Below, piece by piece: positions 1 through 10,488 of a stretch of 64,000 nt of DNA (positions are counted from its first letter, which is position 1; the number at the start of each line of letters is the position of its first letter). The translations under genes were made by a program, and so were the position numbers. Source of the stretch: Cellulosimicrobium arenosum (GTDB lineage Bacteria > Actinomycetota > Actinomycetes > Actinomycetales > Cellulomonadaceae); contig NZ_JACYHB010000001.1 in NCBI RefSeq assembly GCF_014837295.1, positions 572,338 through 636,337 on the forward strand, in the 5' to 3' direction. The notes beneath the pieces were generated by a model. It did not search any database, was not told where the DNA came from, and worked only from the letters and a program-made list of their open reading frames with translations.

Positions 1-75
1 CCCCCCCCCCCGCGCCCCGCCCCCCCCCCCCCCGGGGCGGGGGGGCCGGGGGGGGGGGCCCCCCCCCCCCCCCCC
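1..75. other. C/G homopolymer at window edge
   Basis: The first 75 bases consist only of C and G: long C runs, a G-rich middle near 34-58, then a C run to 75. Normal mixed sequence starts abruptly at 76. Nothing coding is visible. It most resembles a low-complexity artefact at an assembly end, because the rest of the window is high in GC but never homopolymeric. A genuine G-quadruplex-like tract cannot be excluded from sequence alone. Confidence 0.8.
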
Positions 76-136
76 ACGACCGCATGGTGACCCGGCGGCA
101 ACCGCATGGTCGAGCGGCTGCTCGGACGACGGTGCG

Positions 137-3100
137 TCAGCCGCAGCTCAGGGCGTCGTACGCGACGGTGAGCACCTCCTGCCGGCCGTCGGACGCGGTC
201 ACCGTCACGGACGCCGTGCCCGCAGGGATCTCGGTCGAGCGGCTCGAGAACGACTGGTAGGCGTTCTTGCCGTCGGCCACGTCGGAGACGACGCGACTGC
301 CGTACGGCGTCCCGAGCGTCACGTCGACGAGGTCGCCGTCGTGGTTGGTCGCCCGGACCGCGACGAACGCCGTCCCGGCGAGGCAGCGCGCGCTCGCCGT
401 GACGTCCACCGCGACGCCGGACTCTCCGACCTCCACCACGACCACCGACGAGACGCGCACGTCGTCCGCGTCGGCCACGGTGACCGTCGCCGCGTACGAG
501 CCCGAGGCGTCGTACGCGTGCCCGGTGACGACGTCGTACCCGTCCTCGCCCGGTGCGAGGGCGACGGTCTCCGGTGCGGACCCGTCACCCCACTCCATGG
601 TCGCCGTGTAGTCGTCCGCCGAGTCTCCGGCCCCGCCGGTGACGTGCGCGAGCGTGACGGGGCCGTCGTCGCCCGGGACGACGCTCACGCCGGTCGCGGG
701 CGTGACCTCCAGCGCAGGCACCGGCGCCGTGAGCGACAGGTCGTCGACCCAGCCGCGCAGGTAGCCGTCCTGCTGACCCGGCGTCGCGAACACGTCGCCG
801 GTCGAGAGCGTCAGCAGCACCTTGTCCACGGTGCGGCCGCCCACCTCGTCGGGCAGGACGACCGCGACCTCGTTCCACGTGTCGGTCTCCAGCACGCCAC
901 CCTGCGCGAGTGCGTCGAGCGGCGCCCCGTTCGAGGCCTGCACGCCCGTGTCGCTCAGGCGCGTGCCGTCGGTGAAGAGCAGGTCCACCGCGGCGAACCG
1001 GCTCGCGTCCTGCACGTAGTCCCCGAACGGTCCGCCGTCCTCCTGCGGACGCAGCCAGTAGCGCAGCGTCTCGCCACCGGAAACCGGCGTGTCGACGTCG
1101 AGCAGGACGTCGGACGCGTGCGCGTCGGCCTGCGTCGCACGCGCGGAGTAGATGACGGCCTGCCCGCCCGTGCGCGCGTCGCCGCCCTGGACCTTGGTCT
1201 CGACCCCGCCGATGCTGCAGCAGTAGTCCCCGAACCCGGTGTTCTCCAGCCGTTCGTTGGCCGGCGCCTGGGGCTGCCCGGGCTCGAACCCGGTGGACAC
1301 CAGGGTGCTCACCTGCTCCACGACGTCGACCTGGAGCGACTGGTCCGCGAGGACGTCGTCACCGCTCGTGAGGTGGACCGTCACGGGGTAGGAACCGAGC
1401 GCGAGCGAGCGGTCGGCACGCAGCGTGATCTCGACCTGCCCGGTGCCGTCCTCGTCGACCGGGACCGTGCCCGACGCCGTCACCGGCTCGAGCCCGTCGG
1501 GCGCCTCCACGGTGTACCGGACGGGCTCCGTCGCGCTCGACGCGAAGCGGTGCACCGTGAGCGTGACCGCCTGGGTCGGGCCCCCCGGGGTCGCCTGGGT
1601 GCGCGCCGTCGACAGCGACGCCAGGTAGGGCTGCTCGCCGTCCCGGGACGACGGGGGTGCGTCGTCGGCCCCGGTGCCCCACGTGAGGTCGGGGGTCGCG
1701 GACAGGTCGTACTCGACGTGCGTGTCGTGCGTGATCGCGTCGGCGGGCAGGAAGGTGCGCGACGTCGCCTCGCCGTCGACCCGCATGCCCGTGATGTACG
1801 GGGTGCCGAGCGCGGCGTCGGGCGCGTCGATCGAGAGCGTCACGCCGTCGGCCCGACGCACCTCGACCTTCGGGAACAGCGGCGCCGCGACCGTGAGGTC
1901 CGCCTGCGACGGGTCCTGCGGGTACAGGCCCATGGCGGCGAAGACCAGCCACGACGACATCTCGCCGAGGTCGTCGTTGCCGGGGATGCCGTCCGGGCCG
2001 TTGGGGACGCCGTCGGGGCTGGACAGCCACAGCTGCTCGATGGTCCGGCGCACGGTCTCCTGCGTCTTCGAGGGCACGCCCGCGTAGTTGTACAGCCACG
2101 GGGTGGCGATGGACGGCTCGTTGTCCATGTTGGCGTGGACGTTGTCGTCCCACGACCCGGTGAGGCGCCATGCGCCCGAGGAGTCGCGGAAGAACCCGTC
2201 GAGGCGAGCGACCGCGGCGTCGCGGCCGCCCATCGCGTCGAAGAGCCCCGCGGGGTTGTGCTGGACCATCCACACGTACTGCGCCGCGGTGCCCTCGACG
2301 AACCCGTTCGAGGACGCCGGGTCGAAGCCACCCGTCCAGGTCCCGTCGGCCGCACGGCCCTGGAAGTACCCGCCGTCGGCGGTCGCGTCCGGGTTGAACT
2401 GGTTCTGCCACGACTGCGACCTCGCCGAGAACTCCGCGGCGTCGTCGTCCTTGCCGAGCGCGCTCGCGAGGGTCGCGAGCGCGTGGTCCGCGGCGGCCAT
2501 CTCGAGCGTCTCGTTCGCGCAGCCCCACGCGTTGCAGCCCTCGGGGTAGTACCCGTGCTCGAGGAACTGGTCGAGCGACGGGCGCTGGCCCTCGACCGCG
2601 ACGTTCCAGCCGCGCCGGGACAGGTCGAGGTCGGTCGGCACGCGCGCGGCCTGCGCGAGCGAGTCGTACGCCTCCTCCACCGGGAAGTCCGTCCCCCCGA
2701 AGGCCCGGATCGCGGCGACCGCGATCGCGGACGGGTCGCCCGCCATGACGTGCACCGCGCCGGAGTTGTGCGTCCAGCGGTCCCAGACGCCGTCGTTCTG
2801 GTTCGCCTGGGCGAGCAGGGAGGCCGCGACGTCGCTGCCCCGGTCGGGGTCCAGGAGCGTGAGCAGCTGGATCTGGGACCGGTAGACGTCCCACCCGGAG
2901 AACGTCGCGTACTGCGCGTCCTGACCGTCCGGCACCTCGTGCGTCGCGAGGTCGAAGCCCGTGTACTCGCCCTTGACGTCGCTCGTCACGTTGGGGTGCA
3001 GGAGCGCGTGGTACAGCGCGCTGTAGAACGTGGTGCGCTCGTCGTCGGTGCCGCCGGCGACGCTCGCCCGGGACAGCTCGGCGTCCCACGCGTCGCTCGT

Positions 3101-4225
3101 CCCCAGCGCGACCTCGTCGTGCGTCGTGCCGTCAGGGATCTCCGTCGCGAGGTTCTGCGCCGCGTTCTCGGCGCTCACGTAGGAGATGCCCACGCGGACG
3201 CCGACCTGCGTGCCGGCGCCGGCTCCGTCGGCGAACGTGACGTACGCTCCCGACCCCTTCCCCGCCGGCGGGTAGCCGTTCGCGGCGTTGCCGTTCGCGT
3301 CGAGGCCCCCGGTGTAGCCCGTGCCGCCCTGGGCGTCCGTGGCGCCCGGCTCCAGGGCGTCGTCCTCCCACGTGCCCCACGCCGCGAAGTCGCTGTCGAA
3401 CTGCGCGACGAAGTGGACCGTGTAGTAGCTGTGCTGGAGGATCTGGTCGCCCGTGAACGGGCCGCAGAAGTTGCCGCTCGTCACCGAGCCCGTGATGGTG
3501 CGCGTCTCGGGGTCGATGGTCACGTCCGCGTCGCTCGACCCGACGAGCGAGTCCGACGTCCGCACGAGCATCGTCGCCGGGGCGCCGGCGGGGTAGGTGA
3601 ACTCGCCGGAGCCCGCGCGCGTGGTCGCGGCGAGCGACACGTCGACCCCGCTGTCGAGCGCGACGTCGTAGCGGCCCGGTGCGGCCGACTCGTCGTCGTG
3701 GGAGAACCCGCTCTCGTAGGGGCGCCTCGCCGCGTCCGCCGCGGTCGGCGACACGTCGAGCTCGTCGGCGACCGGGAAGAACGGGACGTCTCCCGACAGA
3801 CCGGTGCAGCCGGCGCCCGAGACGTGGGTGAGGCCGAACCCACGGATCGTGTCGCGACCGTACTCGTAGCCGCTCGGCGACGCGGTGCGGAGCGTGCCCT
3901 TCCCCGCGTCCGCCCCGGACGTCGGGCCGTTGTAGAAGCTCTGGTCCGGCCCCCAGGCGAGCATGCCGAACGGCGCGACAGCGCCCGGGTGGGTGTTCCC
4001 GGCATTGGTCGTGCCGACGAACGGGTCGACGTACTGCGACGGGCTCTCGACCCATCCCGGCTCGGCGGCTGTCGCCGTCGTCGCGAGCGGGACGAGCGAC
4101 GTCGCGGCGATCGCCAGCGCCGTGATCGACGCGCCCACGGTCCGGGACCGGGCGCGACGGGCGGTGCGGCGTGGCGGCGGGCTGCCTCGTCGGGGCAGGT
4201 CCGGTACTGCTGTCAGGTCGCGCAT
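137..4225 (-). CDS. Secreted GH92 family alpha-mannosidase with PKD domain
   Basis: This 1362-residue protein is a glycoside hydrolase family 92 enzyme, a calcium-dependent exo-alpha-mannosidase family acting on mannans or glycans. A twin-Arg-rich signal region (about residues 1-54) precedes the typical GH92 opening YVDPFVGTTNAGNTHPG. VEGTAAQYVW (Glu near 644) matches the family's catalytic acid region, and GNDDLGEMSSW (near 749) matches the conserved region with the base Asp. The C-terminal third carries beta-sandwich modules, a PKD domain (WGDGSAPET, then YDASGSYAATVTV) and a final Cys-containing Ig-like module. No sortase motif or anchor is seen, so it is probably released. The start at 4225 is preferred over 4231 because AAGGG lies at proper spacing only for 4225. 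The exact mannoside substrate is unknown. Confidence 0.93.
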   Translation of the reverse strand: MRDLTAVPDLPRRGSPPPRRTARRARSRTVGASITALAIAATSLVPLATTATAAEPGWVESPSQYVDPFVGTTNAGNTHPGAVAPFGMLAWGPDQSFYNGPTSGADAGKGTLRTASPSGYEYGRDTIRGFGLTHVSGAGCTGLSGDVPFFPVADELDVSPTAADAARRPYESGFSHDDESAAPGRYDVALDSGVDVSLAATTRAGSGEFTYPAGAPATMLVRTSDSLVGSSDADVTIDPETRTITGSVTSGNFCGPFTGDQILQHSYYTVHFVAQFDSDFAAWGTWEDDALEPGATDAQGGTGYTGGLDANGNAANGYPPAGKGSGAYVTFADGAGAGTQVGVRVGISYVSAENAAQNLATEIPDGTTHDEVALGTSDAWDAELSRASVAGGTDDERTTFYSALYHALLHPNVTSDVKGEYTGFDLATHEVPDGQDAQYATFSGWDVYRSQIQLLTLLDPDRGSDVAASLLAQANQNDGVWDRWTHNSGAVHVMAGDPSAIAVAAIRAFGGTDFPVEEAYDSLAQAARVPTDLDLSRRGWNVAVEGQRPSLDQFLEHGYYPEGCNAWGCANETLEMAAADHALATLASALGKDDDAAEFSARSQSWQNQFNPDATADGGYFQGRAADGTWTGGFDPASSNGFVEGTAAQYVWMVQHNPAGLFDAMGGRDAAVARLDGFFRDSSGAWRLTGSWDDNVHANMDNEPSIATPWLYNYAGVPSKTQETVRRTIEQLWLSSPDGVPNGPDGIPGNDDLGEMSSWLVFAAMGLYPQDPSQADLTVAAPLFPKVEVRRADGVTLSIDAPDAALGTPYITGMRVDGEATSRTFLPADAITHDTHVEYDLSATPDLTWGTGADDAPPSSRDGEQPYLASLSTARTQATPGGPTQAVTLTVHRFASSATEPVRYTVEAPDGLEPVTASGTVPVDEDGTGQVEITLRADRSLALGSYPVTVHLTSGDDVLADQSLQVDVVEQVSTLVSTGFEPGQPQAPANERLENTGFGDYCCSIGGVETKVQGGDARTGGQAVIYSARATQADAHASDVLLDVDTPVSGGETLRYWLRPQEDGGPFGDYVQDASRFAAVDLLFTDGTRLSDTGVQASNGAPLDALAQGGVLETDTWNEVAVVLPDEVGGRTVDKVLLTLSTGDVFATPGQQDGYLRGWVDDLSLTAPVPALEVTPATGVSVVPGDDGPVTLAHVTGGAGDSADDYTATMEWGDGSAPETVALAPGEDGYDVVTGHAYDASGSYAATVTVADADDVRVSSVVVVEVGESGVAVDVTASARCLAGTAFVAVRATNHDGDLVDVTLGTPYGSRVVSDVADGKNAYQSFSSRSTEIPAGTASVTVTASDGRQEVLTVAYDALSCG

Positions 4226-4343
4226 GGGCATCCCTTCGACGTCTCCCGCACGGCTCCGTGCGGAGATTGCCAGGACGGGACGCCCTCGATCGCGGGGCGC
4301 TGTCCGGGCAGGTCACCCGCTCCGACGCGGTGCGACCGGTCCC

Positions 4344-4372
4344 ATCAGACCGCACGGCGACACCGCTGTCAA
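4344..4372 (-). promoter_or_regulatory. Predicted promoter of the GH92 gene
   Basis: On the minus strand TTGACA (4372-4367) is followed after exactly 17 bases by TCTGAT (4349-4344), close to a housekeeping sigma promoter. Transcription would begin near 4337, leaving a leader of about 110 bases before the 4225 start. It is one of the best -35/-10 pairs in the window. Confidence 0.6.
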
Positions 4373-4530
4373 TCGATTGCGGCGAGCAACTCGGCCGGGT
4401 CGAGGTCTTCCCACCCGAGCCCGTCGAGGTAGGCGGCGTGCGCGGCCACCGACGCGACGCCTGCGTCGAGCGTCGCGGTCACGTCGACCGCGTGGGCGGC
4501 GACCGGCGGCCCGGCCACCCACGGTGCAGC
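4369..4530 (-). pseudogene. C-terminal remnant of a PIG-L (LmbE-like) deacetylase
   Basis: A minus-strand frame ending in TGA at 4369 reads APWVAGPPVAAHAVDVTATL and continues DAGVASVAAHAAYLDGLG, then WEDLDPAELLAAID. This pattern resembles the C-terminal tail of PIG-L/LmbE-type N-acetylglucosaminyl deacetylases. Only about 55 residues are present, against roughly 230-280 for the family. The frame has no credible start, and upstream it runs into an unrelated gene in another frame. It looks like the leftover of a deleted gene whose end now carries the GH92 promoter. The family assignment rests on recognition of a short tail. Confidence 0.45.
4370..4379. promoter_or_regulatory. Palindrome CAATCGATTG overlapping the GH92 -35 box
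   Basis: This perfect 10-base palindrome overlaps the upstream edge of the TTGACA element of the GH92 promoter. Glycan-utilisation genes are often controlled by LacI- or ROK-type repressors that bind short dyads with a central CG. This is therefore a candidate operator, but no regulator gene lies beside it. Confidence 0.35.
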
Positions 4531-4531
4531 G

Positions 4532-4828
4532 TCACTCGAGTCCGAGGTGCGCGGACCAGAGCCTGCCGGCGGCCGCGGCCCCCGCCTCGATCAGGGCGGC
4601 GAGCTCGGGGCGGTCCGGGACGCGGAACGAGACGTAGCCGCCGCGGCCGCCCCCGACGGGCCGGCCGTACGCCTTGGCGGCGAGGTGCCCGTCCGGCAGC
4701 AGCCGGACGGTGATCGTCTGGAGCTCGAAGACCTGGTCCCGACGCTCGTCGGTCCAGCGCAGGTCGTCGGGGACGACGACGTTGATCGCGAGGGCGCCCA
4801 CCTGGACGTCGGGTGCGGTGTCGGGCAT
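4532..4828 (-). CDS. Hypothetical protein, 98 aa
   Basis: This small protein (MPDTAPDVQVGALAINVV...) belongs to no family I recognise. It is predicted soluble, has no Cys, signal or membrane segment, and alternates short beta-like stretches (QTITVRLLPDG, GYVSFRV) with a C-terminal helix (PELAALIEAGAAAAGRLW). The start at 4828 follows a GAGGA-like sequence at reasonable distance. The frame stays open upstream, so a longer N-terminus cannot be ruled out. It lies directly before the PIG-L remnant on the same strand and ends in a normal TGA. Confidence 0.5.
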   Translation of the reverse strand: MPDTAPDVQVGALAINVVVPDDLRWTDERRDQVFELQTITVRLLPDGHLAAKAYGRPVGGGRGGYVSFRVPDRPELAALIEAGAAAAGRLWSAHLGLE

Positions 4829-5018
4829 CTGCCCATCCTCGCCGACCGGCCGCGTGCTCGTCACGCCGGTCAGGCCCGTCACCACCCCCATGCGGTGGGC
4901 ACGGGAGACCGCCCGCGCCTCGCTCACGGGCACGAGCACGGACCCGATGAGCGGTCCGGCGCACGAGCTGTGACCTCCCGGTAACCCGTGGACCCACGCG
5001 CCATGTGACACTTCCCGG

Positions 5019-6113
5019 GTGAAGCGAACCTTGGGTGTCGAGGAAGAGTTCCTGCTCGTCGGCGAGGACGGCCGTCCTGTCGCCAAGGCGGCGGAGGCGC
5101 TCGCCGCGTCGGGCAGCAGCGACGAGGGCGGGACCGGCTCCCTCGAGTCCGAGTTCATGGAGGAGCAGATCGAGACCGCGACCCACCCGCAGTCCGAGCT
5201 CGAGGCCCTCGCGAAGGAGATCCGGACGGGCCGCGGACGCGCGCAGCAGGCGGCGGACCGCGTCGGCGCGCACGTCGCCGCCCTCTCCACGTCACCGCTG
5301 CCGTTCGAGGGCACGACCGTCTCGAGCCTGCGGTACCTCGAGGCACGCACGGCGTTCGGGCTCACGGCCCGCGAGCAGCTCACCTGCGGCTGCCACGTCC
5401 ACGTCGCCGTGGCGGACGACACCGAGGGCGTCGCCGTCCTCGACCGCATCGGACCGTGGCTCGCCACGCTGCTCGCCCTGACCACCAACTCGCCGTACTG
5501 GCAGGGCATCGACAGCAGCTACGCGAGCTTCAGGTCCCAGGTCTGGTCGCGCTGGCCCACGTCGGGACCAGCACGCGCGTTCGGATCGCCCGAGGCCTAC
5601 CACGACGCCGTCGACGCGCTCGTCGCCACCGGGACGATCCTCGACCAGAACATGGTCTACTTCGACGCGCGGTTGTCGGCCCGCTACCCCACGGTCGAGA
5701 TCCGCATCGCCGACGTGTGCCTCCACCCGGACACCGCCACCCTCGTCGCTGCGCTCGCACGCGGGCTCGTCGAGACGGCCGCGCGCGAGGCCGCCGTCGG
5801 GCTGCCCGCGCCCGAGCTGCGCACCGAGCTCCTGCGCACCGCGTCGTGGCGCGCGGGCAGGTCGGGCCTCGCGGGCGACCTCGTCTCACCGACGACGTGG
5901 CGTCCCGCCCCTGCGCACGACGTCGTCGGTCAGCTGGTGACGCACGTGCGCGAGGCGCTCGTCGACTCCGGCGACCTCGACGCGGTGACCGAGCTCCTGG
6001 GTCGCCTGTGGTCCCGTGGCAACGGCGCCGCACGGCAGCGCGAGTGGTACGCCGAGACGGGCGGGGACCTGTCCGCCGTCGTGCGTCACGCCGTCGAGGT
6101 CACGCACTCCTGA
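5019..6113 (+). CDS. YbdK-type carboxylate-amine ligase (glutamate-cysteine ligase family 2)
   Basis: At 364 residues it matches the usual length of the GCS2/YbdK family. These are ATP-dependent carboxylate-amine ligases with weak gamma-glutamylcysteine synthetase activity in E. coli YbdK. The N-terminal TLGVEEEFLLV is the family signature (metal/ATP-binding acids). A central GCHVHVAV motif and the YPTVEIRIADVCLHPDT segment are also typical. Actinobacteria make mycothiol, so the physiological substrate is uncertain. The start is GTG at 5019. The 3' end overlaps the convergent HAD gene by 28 bases. Confidence 0.85.
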   Translation: MKRTLGVEEEFLLVGEDGRPVAKAAEALAASGSSDEGGTGSLESEFMEEQIETATHPQSELEALAKEIRTGRGRAQQAADRVGAHVAALSTSPLPFEGTTVSSLRYLEARTAFGLTAREQLTCGCHVHVAVADDTEGVAVLDRIGPWLATLLALTTNSPYWQGIDSSYASFRSQVWSRWPTSGPARAFGSPEAYHDAVDALVATGTILDQNMVYFDARLSARYPTVEIRIADVCLHPDTATLVAALARGLVETAAREAAVGLPAPELRTELLRTASWRAGRSGLAGDLVSPTTWRPAPAHDVVGQLVTHVREALVDSGDLDAVTELLGRLWSRGNGAARQREWYAETGGDLSAVVRHAVEVTHS

Positions 6114-6769
6114 GCCCGCACGAGCGCGACCAGCTCGCACGTGGTCGGCGCGACCGCGTCCGGTCGGGCGTCGGCGTCGCCGGGAACGCCGTGCCAGGTT
6201 CGCCCGTGCGAGACCCACCCGGTGCGGGTACCGGCAGCCAGTCCGACCGCGACGTCCAGGTGGGCGGCGTCACCGAGCATCCAGGCACCGGCCCGGTCGG
6301 CGTCCGACGCACCGACCCGCTCGAGCGCCACGTCGACGAGGCGCGGGTCCGGTTTGTCGATGCCCTCCTCCCCCGAGACGACGATCGCGTCGACGTGCGG
6401 CTCGATCGCGCAGCGGGCGATCTTGCCGCGCTGCTGCCCCGAGATCCCGTTGGTGATCACGACCACGCGGTCACCGGCGTCGCGCAGCGAGTCGAGCAGG
6501 TCCAGGACTCCCGGATAGGCACGCACGTTCGCGACGATGCCCGCCCGGAAGCGCTCGACGACGGCGGGCAGGTCGAGCTCCCAGCCGAGGCGCTCGACGA
6601 TCACCCGGGCGACGTCCGACTTGGGGGCGTGGCCACCACCGTCGGCGGCGACGACGGCCGCGACGTCCGCGGCGTCCCCACCGGCCTGCGCGACGGCCGA
6701 GCGCGCCCAGGCGGCGAACGCCTCGTCGCGGTCCACGAGCGTGTTGTCGAGGTCGAACAGCCAGATCAT
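6086..6769 (-). CDS. HAD-superfamily hydrolase
   Basis: This 227-residue protein has all the haloacid-dehalogenase motifs in order. Motif I is FDLDNTLVD near the N-terminus (nucleophile Asp and acid/base Asp), motif II is VITNGIS, the motif III region is KPDPRLVD, and motif IV is GDAAHLDVAVG. The helical cap between motifs I and II suggests a small-molecule phosphatase of the YjjG/phosphoglycolate phosphatase type. The substrate cannot be told. A TAGCGT hexamer seven bases before the ATG suggests a leaderless transcript. The 3' end overlaps the YbdK-like gene. Confidence 0.88.
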   Translation of the reverse strand: MIWLFDLDNTLVDRDEAFAAWARSAVAQAGGDAADVAAVVAADGGGHAPKSDVARVIVERLGWELDLPAVVERFRAGIVANVRAYPGVLDLLDSLRDAGDRVVVITNGISGQQRGKIARCAIEPHVDAIVVSGEEGIDKPDPRLVDVALERVGASDADRAGAWMLGDAAHLDVAVGLAAGTRTGWVSHGRTWHGVPGDADARPDAVAPTTCELVALVRAQECVTSTA

Positions 6770-6776
6770 GGGTGCG

Positions 6777-6782
6777 ACGCTA
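6777..6782 (-). promoter_or_regulatory. -10-like TAGCGT of the HAD gene
   Basis: TAGCGT lies on the minus strand seven bases before the ATG at 6769. Transcription would start at or next to the start codon, and no Shine-Dalgarno sequence is seen. Confidence 0.45.
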
Positions 6783-6845
6783 CCGCCGGACGCGCACCGG
6801 CCGACCGACCGTCTCGCCGACGGGGCTCCGGGTTCGGTCGCGTGC

Positions 6846-8771
6846 TCAGTCGCGTGCGAGACCGGCGAACGCCTCGAGCACGTCGCGCGCTACGTCGGGA
6901 GCGGTGAGCCGACGCTCGGTCGCGACCTGGTCGCGGCTCGCGTGGTCGAGGAAGACCGTGGGCAGACCGAGCGCGTGCACCGGGACGCCCGTGCCGGCGG
7001 CGAGCGCCGCCTGCGCGAGCATCGACCCGATGCCGCCGTCGGCCACGCCGTCCTCGACGCTGACGACCAGGTCGTGCACACCGGCGATCTTCACCAGCGC
7101 GTCCGGCACGGGCAGCACCCAGGTGGGCGACGCGACCGTGACGTCGAGCCCGTGCGCGGTGAGAGTACCGGCGGCCTCGAGCGCCACCGGTGCCATCGAT
7201 CCGATCCCGACCAGCAGGACCCGGCGACGCGGCACGGCCGAGGAGGCCGCGCCGTCAGGCTCGGACCGAGGCTCGGGCTGCGGCACGGCAAGGACGTCCA
7301 CCCCGTCCACGCTGTCCACGGCGGGCATCGGCTCGCCGAGCGCCCCCTTGGGGTAGCGCACGACGGTCGGGGCGTCGTCGACGTCCACGGCCTCGCGCAG
7401 AGCCGCGCGCAAGGTCGCCTCGTCGCGCGGCGCCGCGAGACGCAGCCGCGGGACGATGCGCAGCATCGCCATGTCCCACATGCCGTTGTGGCTCGCACCG
7501 TCGTCACCGGTGATCCCGGCCCGGTCGAGCACGAACGTCACGCCGGCCCGGTGCAGCGCGACATCCATGAGGACCTGGTCGAACGCGCGGTTGAGGAACG
7601 TCGCGTAGACGGCGACGACGGGGTGCAGGCCGGCGAACGCCATGCCCGCGGCCGACGTCGCGGCGTGCTGCTCGGCGATCCCGACGTCGAACGTGCGCTC
7701 CGGGAACGCCTGGGCGAACGGCTTGAGGCCGACGGGCTCGAGCATCGCCGCGGTGATCGCCACGACGTCGGGCCGGCGCGTGCCGATCTGGACGATCTCG
7801 TCGGCGAACACCTTGGTCCACCCGAACCGCGACGGCGCGACGGGCAGGCCGGTCTCGGGGTGGATCTTGCCCACGGCGTGGAAGCGGTCGGCGACGTCCT
7901 GCTCGGCGGGCACGTATCCCCGCCCCTTCTCGGTCAGGGCGTGCACGATCACCGGCGCCCCGTACGAGCGCGCGCGACGCAGCGCGTGCTCCATCGCCTC
8001 GATGTCGTGACCGTCGACGGGACCGACGTACTTGATGCCGAGGTCCTCGAACATCCCCTGCGGGGCGACGACGTCCTTGAGGCCCTTCTTGAGCCCGTGG
8101 AGCCACTCGTAGGCGAACCGACCGGGTGGCCCGGTGCGGTGGAGCGTGCGCTTGCCCCACTGCAGGAAGCTCTCGTAGCCGCGTGTGGTGCGCAGCGTGG
8201 AGAGGTGGTGGGCCATGCCGCCGATCGTGGGCGAGTAGGACCGCCCGTTGTCGTTGACGACGACGATCAGGCGCCGGTCCTGGGACTCGGCGATGTTGTT
8301 GAGCGCCTCCCAGGCCATGCCGCCCGTGAGCGCCCCGTCGCCGATGACGGCCACGACGTGCCGGTCCGTGAGGCCGCGCACGACGTTCGCCTTCGCGATG
8401 CCGTCGCCCCAGGACAGCGCGGTCGAGGCGTGGGAGTTCTCCACCACGTCGTGCTCGGACTCGGCGCGCGAGGGATAGCCCGAGAGGCCGCCCTTCTTGC
8501 GCAGCGCGGAGAAGTCCTGACGGCCGGTGAGCAGCTTGTGGACGTAGGACTGGTGCCCCGTGTCGAAGACGAACGTGTCCTGCGGGGACGAGAAGACGCG
8601 GTGCATCGCGAGGGTGAGCTCGACCACGCCGAGGTTGGGCCCGAGGTGCCCGCCGGTGCGCGAGACCGACTCGACGAGGAACGTGCGGATCTCGGCTGCG
8701 AGGGCGACGGCCTGCGCCGGGGTCAGCCGTTGCACGTCCTTCGGCGAGGTGATCGTGCTCAGCAGGCTCAT
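6846..8771 (-). CDS. dxs: 1-deoxy-D-xylulose-5-phosphate synthase
   Basis: This 641-residue thiamine-diphosphate enzyme condenses pyruvate and glyceraldehyde-3-phosphate in the first step of the MEP isoprenoid pathway. Visible signatures are [13 protein letters not shown] at the N-terminus, the ThDP/Mg site [16 protein letters not shown], the transketolase-like [10 protein letters not shown] containing the catalytic Glu, and [10 protein letters not shown](A)SHNG. The C-terminal domain ends normally. The frame is open much farther upstream, but the start at 8771 is supported by GGAG six bases before the ATG and by the family's conserved beginning. Confidence 0.96.
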   Translation of the reverse strand: MSLLSTITSPKDVQRLTPAQAVALAAEIRTFLVESVSRTGGHLGPNLGVVELTLAMHRVFSSPQDTFVFDTGHQSYVHKLLTGRQDFSALRKKGGLSGYPSRAESEHDVVENSHASTALSWGDGIAKANVVRGLTDRHVVAVIGDGALTGGMAWEALNNIAESQDRRLIVVVNDNGRSYSPTIGGMAHHLSTLRTTRGYESFLQWGKRTLHRTGPPGRFAYEWLHGLKKGLKDVVAPQGMFEDLGIKYVGPVDGHDIEAMEHALRRARSYGAPVIVHALTEKGRGYVPAEQDVADRFHAVGKIHPETGLPVAPSRFGWTKVFADEIVQIGTRRPDVVAITAAMLEPVGLKPFAQAFPERTFDVGIAEQHAATSAAGMAFAGLHPVVAVYATFLNRAFDQVLMDVALHRAGVTFVLDRAGITGDDGASHNGMWDMAMLRIVPRLRLAAPRDEATLRAALREAVDVDDAPTVVRYPKGALGEPMPAVDSVDGVDVLAVPQPEPRSEPDGAASSAVPRRRVLLVGIGSMAPVALEAAGTLTAHGLDVTVASPTWVLPVPDALVKIAGVHDLVVSVEDGVADGGIGSMLAQAALAAGTGVPVHALGLPTVFLDHASRDQVATERRLTAPDVARDVLEAFAGLARD

Positions 8772-8809
8772 CCAGTGCTCCGTTCCGTTCCCGTCCGTGC
8801 GGCCCGACA

Positions 8810-8815
8810 ACTCTA
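8810..8815 (-). promoter_or_regulatory. Possible -10 of dxs
   Basis: TAGAGT on the minus strand lies about 40 bases before the dxs start, giving a short leader that contains the GGAG ribosome site. No good -35 is visible 17 bases upstream. Confidence 0.35.
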
Positions 8816-8816
8816 G

Positions 8817-10481
<1,665 letters not shown>

Positions 10482-10488
10482 CCCGCTC

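Noticed and set aside
341-4432. Long open frame on the plus strand opposite the GH92 gene
   Set aside because: It is very rich in Arg, Val and Asp without any domain, and lies antisense to a clear enzyme. In this GC range such open antisense frames are expected because stop codons are rare.
4479-5273. A longer gene over the hypothetical protein and the start of the YbdK-like gene
   Set aside because: It is Arg/Gly-rich and overlaps the conserved N-terminus of the YbdK-like gene on the other strand; only the 98-residue frame at 4532-4828 looks protein-like.
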